A stretch of 64,000 nt of DNA, taken from assembly GCF_026210795.1 (NCBI RefSeq), contig NC_089434.1, positions 4,836,001 through 4,900,000 of the forward strand. The letters are read 5' to 3'. Shown one piece after another: positions 59,697 through 64,000 of this stretch. Positions within the stretch are counted from its first letter, which is position 1. Every line of letters starts with the position of its first letter. The notes beneath the pieces were generated by a model, which saw only the letters and a list, made by a program, of their open reading frames with translations, did no database searches and was not told where the DNA came from. The stretch is from Rhizophagus irregularis (taxonomy: Eukaryota > Glomeromycota > Glomeromycetes > Glomerales > Glomeraceae). A program made the translations under genes and the position numbers.

Positions 59697-59940
59697 TAAG
59701 GTTGCTTGCCGAAACCTAGAGGTTTAGGCAAGATGGCATTTCGCCGAAAAGTGAAATTCTGCTGAAACTATATTAAAATTATATTAAAAAACTGGCGAAA
59801 CTTTGGAGAAAGGCGAAACTGCCAAAACTTATTATAAATGCCGAAACTGCCGAAACTCTGCCGAAACTATAATAAATCTATAGTAAAATTTTAACGAAAC
59901 TAATTGTAGGATTTTGAAGAGGTTTAGACAAGCAACCTTA
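59697..59940. mobile_element. hAT-type MITE, TAAGGTTGCTTG family
   Basis: 244 bp with ends TAAGGTTGCTTGCCGAAAC and complement TAAGGTTGCTTGTCTAAAC. Exact 8-bp duplication GGTTCTGA (59689-59696, 59941-59948). Nearly the same element, reversed, as 37017-37260. Confidence 0.9.
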
Positions 59941-59968
59941 GGTTCTGAACTGTGGACTGATGAAAACT

Positions 59969-61283
59969 AGGACCCCAAAAAATGCTTATATATGTAAGGT
60001 ACCAAGGTGCTTAGCTAACATAGTAAAGTTTTATGATGTAAGAATTTTATAATGCTTAATTTTAGGAAAATTTTATACTATGTAAGATAATTAAATTGCA
60101 TACTTTTGGTATTATTTTAAAATACTAAGAGTTTTTAGTTGCTTATTTTTCATATTTATATAACTTTTTAAAATATTATATATTGAATTTATAATTATAT
60201 TTTCACTAACAGTGAGTGTTAATTTTATACTACATTTCACAATTTTATATAAATACATAAACAAAAATTTTTTTTTGATGAAATTTCATTTTTTTTTTTC
60301 AATGTTTTATTAATTATCTGTCAATAGTATTTTTTTAATTTTTATTAAACTCAGTGTATTATTTTTAATATAAAATTACTATATTATATATGTTTATTTT
60401 GTTAAATAAAATTACTATAAATATATTTTACTTTAAAATATAATTTCACTACTCACCACTTTGGTTATATCAAATTATCTTTTATGTTTAAGTAAGTTTG
60501 TTCAGCAAGTTAAATCTACTTGTATTTTAATTTTCATAAGGCTAAGTATGATATTTATATAGAAAAGCATATTTTTTTTAACGGTAATAACTTTTAAATT
60601 TTTCACTTTTTCGTTTATAACTTCAGAGCGTAATTACACCACTTCAGTCAAATGAAATTGACTTTCTAAATTAATTGAAAGTTGTTCAGCAAGGTCGGTC
60701 GAAACTATTTATATATTAATTTTCATGAGTGTGGATATAATACTTATGGAGAAAAGTGCATTTTTCATAATGGTACTAACTTCCGAATTTTTCATTTCTC
60801 CGTTTACAACTTCAGAGCGTAATTACACCTTTTTGGTCAAATGAAATCGACTTTCTAAATTAATTGAAAATTGTTCAGCAAGGTCGAAACTACCCACATA
60901 TTAATTTTTATGGGTGTAAGTATAATACTTATGGAGCAATTTACATTTTTTGTAATAGTATTAATTTTGAATTTTTCTTTTACTGTTTATTAACTTTATT
61001 AATTTAATATTGTTAATCTACTTGTATATTATGTTTAGTTTAGCTTCACAACATATTTAAAATTGGATTTAATAAAATATATTAATTAATAAATATATTT
61101 TATAAATTATATGTGTTATAATAAAAATTTAATTAGGTTAGAAGATTGATTTGCTTATTTTTATATAATTTTTAAGGTTAGATATCAACAATGCTTAGCG
61201 ATCATAGTAAAAACCTATGCTTAGAGCTACTAATAAAAAAATATTTTTGGGACCTTACCTATATAAGTATTTTCCGGGGTCCT
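59969..61283. mobile_element. Non-autonomous AGGACCCC element
   Basis: 1,315 bp, ends AGGACCCCAAAAAATGCTTA and complement AGGACCCCGGAAAATACTTA, flanks TGAAAACT and TGAAAAAT (7 of 8). No transposase. The interior contains a tandem repeat (60530-60990). Terminal AGGACCCC and the 8-bp target link it to 18058-23814 and to the MITEs at 7505 and 10404. Confidence 0.8.
60530..60990. repeat. About 190-bp tandem repeat, 2.5 units
   Basis: Units share CTTCAGAGCGTAATTACACC, GACTTTCTAAATTAATTGAA, GTTCAGCAAGGTCG and ATAATACTTATGGAG, starting near 60530, 60720 and 60900. Confidence 0.75.
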
Positions 61284-61389
61284 TGAAAAATGGATCAGAA
61301 CAGACTGAACTAGACCGTTAATATCCCTAATCTAGGTCTATAAAAATATTTCAAAAAATTGGCAATTTTTAGTAAAGTATAGTCTCAAG

Positions 61390-62715
61390 TAGAGTTTTGA
61401 ACCGGTTCTATTTTCGAAAACCGAATTTAAAATGGGCGCAACCGGTTCAATCCGTTTCAAACCGATTTCGCAAAACCCGATTGAAACCGAATAACTGATT
61501 CGTATATATTTGATAATTCTGGCCAGAATTAAATGTGATCGGCATAAATCCTGCCAAGTTATAATTCCGGCCGGAATTACATCCCTTGTGTAATACAGTT
61601 CGAAATTTTGTGGAACACAAATATCTATAATAAAATTTTGTGTAACATAACTTACCCGGTGGCTAAACTATTTAGCCGTAGTCACATGATTTAAATTTCG
61701 TAATTCGGGCCAGCACTATAAAGTTTCAAATATTTTATTAATTAATTATAAATTTTATAATTATTTCTTATTATTTTATATTACGTCAATTTTAAACTTA
61801 TAATCAACTTAGGAAAAATATTTGAACAATTAAATATATTAGAAATCTGTTCATTTTATTTATTATTATTCTTTTGACACTCATTTTATTCGATAAATTA
61901 TCAATTTAACTAAACCATTTGAATTAAAATTTTTATTCAAAAATCTGGTGATTATTTAGAGAATTTCGAATATGGATTTGGTTACAATAGTCTATTATTA
62001 AATCAATAATTTCTTTAATTAATTAATTGTAAAATATTGTAAAAATATCAATTTTTTTTGATTTTTATGAATTTGAAAATCAAACTTGAAAATCTTAATC
62101 ATCTTTCTACATGTTGTTATAAAAAAAATTGAAAGAAAAAAAAATTAAAAATAAATTTGGGGGAAAGAAAAAGGATAAAGAAAGGAATCGGTTCAAAAAA
62201 AAGGGAAATTTCCAAAAAAAAAGGAATCTGAAAAAAAATAAGTACCGAAAAAAATTCTGAAAAAAAAAGGACAATAATTCAAAAAAATATATATATTTTT
62301 CAGTTTAGGAAAAAAAATTAAACCTAAACGGGAAAAGAATGAGAAAAAACAAATTTTTTGGTTTGAAAAAAAACTAAACCGAAAGAAGAAAGGAAGAAAA
62401 TTTTTTTTTCAGTTTGAAAAAAAAAACGAAAAATTTAAAATTATTAATCAAAAAAAAAATTTTAAAATTTCATTAACTGAAATTGTATTAGTTGATTGGG
62501 GATAAATAGATCAGGTGGAGGTATGTCACCATTCACAAAAATTAAAAATCGGGTTTGATCAGTTTGATTAATCGGTTTAAACCGGTTTGAAATAACCAGT
62601 TAATCGGTTTAAACCGGTTTGAATATAACCGGTTAACCGAATCGTAAACCGGTTAAATTTCGAATCGGTTAAACCCGGTTATAAATCTGATAACCGATTC
62701 CGGTTCTAACCTCTA
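61390..62715. mobile_element. MITE with AACCGGTT repeats and exact 8-bp TSD
   Basis: Ends TAGAGTTTTGAACCGGTTC and complement TAGAGGTTAGAACCGG. Exact flanks GTCTCAAG (61382-61389, 62716-62723). Both subterminal regions consist of AACCGGTT/AAACCGATT motifs. The middle is AT-rich, with a purine-rich tract at 62100-62440 and the GGCCAGAATTA element. Its TAGAG terminus matches that of 30638-31094. No ORF. Confidence 0.85.
61515..61735. mobile_element. GGCCAGAATTA-type MITE nested in the AACCGGTT element
   Basis: TAATTCTGGCCAGAATTAAA and TAATTCCGGCCGGAATTACA at the left; CGTAATTCGGGCCAGCACTA at the right in inverse orientation. In the centre, TTTTGTGGAACACAAA and TTTTGTGTAACATAA. Confidence 0.5.
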
Positions 62716-63166
62716 GTCTCAAGTGTTATAATTAATAAACTAAAAATTTTTTTTTAAAAAAAAATATTGAATTTAATTAGACATCAATAAGCTAAAGATC
62801 AAAACATATTTACCAATCTAGACTTATTATTTGAAAATATTATGCAATTTGCAAAGATTACTAATGATTACTATTAAAAGAGGTTAGTGATTTTGATGAC
62901 TAATTGTATAAAACTTTAACTCAAAGTGATGTATTCTTAAAAATTTGAACAATAATAGAATTAGTATTATCTTTCAATTAAACTAAAGTTTCTATATATA
63001 AAGATATATATGCTACAATGAAATTAATTTGAGAAAATGATACTATAACCAATTAAATTAGAAAATTATCTTTAAGGTAATTGAAATACAAAGTATTAAT
63101 TCTAATAATGATAAGCTAACATAGTAACATTTAATATTAATCATTTAGATTTAAATAAGCAAAATC
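62716..63166. other. No feature recognised
   Basis: AT-rich spacer between two MITEs. Confidence 0.4.
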
Positions 63167-63558
63167 TAAAGTTTCAAACAGTTCAGCTCAGTTCCATTTT
63201 TCAGTTTTTTTCTGATTGATCAAAATCTGTTTTACATAATAACTTGCTATCCAGTAATTGTAGAAAGCCAATCAATAGCTTATTAGAATTGTCTCATTAG
63301 AACAGTTTGAATGATACTAAAAACATCTTTTTAGTATCGATAGATAGCAAGTTATTTTTTGAAAAATTGGCAAAATTAACTCGTCATCTATCAATATTAG
63401 AAAAATGTTTTTAGTACTATTTAAATCATTTTGATAAGACGATTCTAATGAGATATTAATTGGCTTTCTATGATTATTAAATTGCAAATTATTGTGCAAA
63501 ATGGATTTTAAATAATTAAAAAAAACTGAAAAATGGAACTGAACTGTTCAGAGCTTTA
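63167..63558. mobile_element. Foldback MITE, 392 bp
   Basis: TAAAGTTTCAAACAGTTCAG at the left; GAACTGAACTGTTCAGAGC-TTTA at the right. Flanks GCAAAATC and GTAAAATC (7 of 8). Most of the element pairs with itself (CCATTTTTCAGTTTTTTT with AAAAAAACTGAAAAATGG). Confidence 0.8.
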
Positions 63559-63906
63559 GTAAAATCCTACCAGTAATTATTGTGACAATTCTAACAAAAA
63601 GAAATACAAAAGCTGATAAAATTAATTAACTCTTACTTGATATAATAAATATGACAGTTCATATAAAAATAAATCTGCTAAGTATTGAGCAATTTCTAAA
63701 ATAAAAGTACAAAAAAAAATAATAAATAATAAAAGTATTGAAAAATATTTGAAGTTTGTAGATTCATTTTATGGAGTAAACTTCTGTGCTCAAATTTATA
63801 CCAATCAGCTTATCATCCATGTGTAAATATGTAATATCTAAAATACACTAAAAAAACAGTTAGAAACCAATCCTATGAAAAGTTTTTATACTTAAAATAT
63901 ACTTAA
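63559..63906. other. No feature recognised
   Basis: AT-rich. 63870-63905 carries TATACTTAAAATATACTTAA, a motif also found inside the CCCTATAAAAA MITE at 36590. Confidence 0.4.
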
Positions 63907-64000
63907 AATTAAAGCTCTGCATGAGCCGGCTTGAGCCAAGCCACAGTCTGGCTCAGCTCAGCTCGAAAAAAAAAATTCTGGCCTGAGCCAGAATAAGCCG
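63907..64000. mobile_element. Left end of a GAGCTGAGCC-rich element, cut by window end
   Basis: TAAAGCTCTGCATGAGCCGG followed by CTCAGCTCAGCTCG and GCCTGAGCCAG. Related to 13609-13742. Its right end is outside the window. Confidence 0.5.

Larger units (their letters stand above)
59243..61328. mobile_element. Element with GGTCTGGACCAG-type ends, holding two insertions
   Basis: Left TTAAGGATGTTAATGGTCTG and, at the right, complement AGGGATATTAACGGTCTAG. Flanks TATCTAGG/AATCTAGG (7 of 8). Subterminal motifs are ACCATGGTCCAGTTC, AACTGGACCG and GGACCATCAG. The MITE at 59697-59940 and the element at 59969-61283 are inserted into it; without them it is about 0.5 kb. Confidence 0.7.

Overview
The window looks like chromosomal DNA of an arbuscular mycorrhizal fungus, most likely Rhizophagus (Glomeromycotina). 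Reasons: very AT-rich sequence, spliceosomal introns of about 65-80 bp with GTAAGT...TAG borders, a long F-box protein of the type expanded in that genus, a SAM-domain gene of a type I recall from Rhizophagus, a broken eukaryotic RNA-dependent RNA polymerase gene, and a very dense mixture of hAT, pogo, Mutator-type, LINE and unclassified transposons. This assignment is inference from gene families and composition, not from a search.

Layout. 1-5025: a 2.5-kb segment present twice in tandem, each copy with a degenerate tandem repeat followed by a four-exon gene of unknown function (left copy broken, right copy open). 5460-7010: 155-bp tandem repeat. 7380-11060: a 74-bp satellite carrying two inverted AGGACCCC-ended MITEs and a complete hAT element (hAT-1). 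11153-13345: foldback element, pogo MITE, and a 5'-truncated LINE inside a small element. 14005-15185: RdRP pseudogene. About 16462-32760: a minus-strand LINE split by nested insertions; these include an intron-like 120-bp tandem array that carries a 5.76-kb DNA transposon with 8-bp target-site duplication (TSD), itself carrying a Mutator-type insertion in one of its introns, then hAT-2 and several MITEs. 32761-39560: AT-rich DNA with foldbacks and MITEs. 39565-40022: SINE-like sequence with Pol III boxes. 40326-43130: a broken gene into which a polyadenylated retrocopy has inserted. 43995-45323: intact F-box gene with a minisatellite just upstream. 48717-48935: short Zn(II)2Cys6 protein. 52391-56841: hAT-3, which contains a degenerate SAM-domain gene besides its transposase. 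56850-64000: AT-rich DNA with further nested MITEs.

Only the F-box gene, the right-hand copy of the tandem gene pair and the small Zn2Cys6 ORF look intact. Every transposase or polymerase ORF is broken by frameshifts or stops; many lesions are single-base changes in homopolymers, so sequencing error cannot be excluded for some. The window reads mainly as a record of insertions, with TSDs that allow much of the order of events to be reconstructed.
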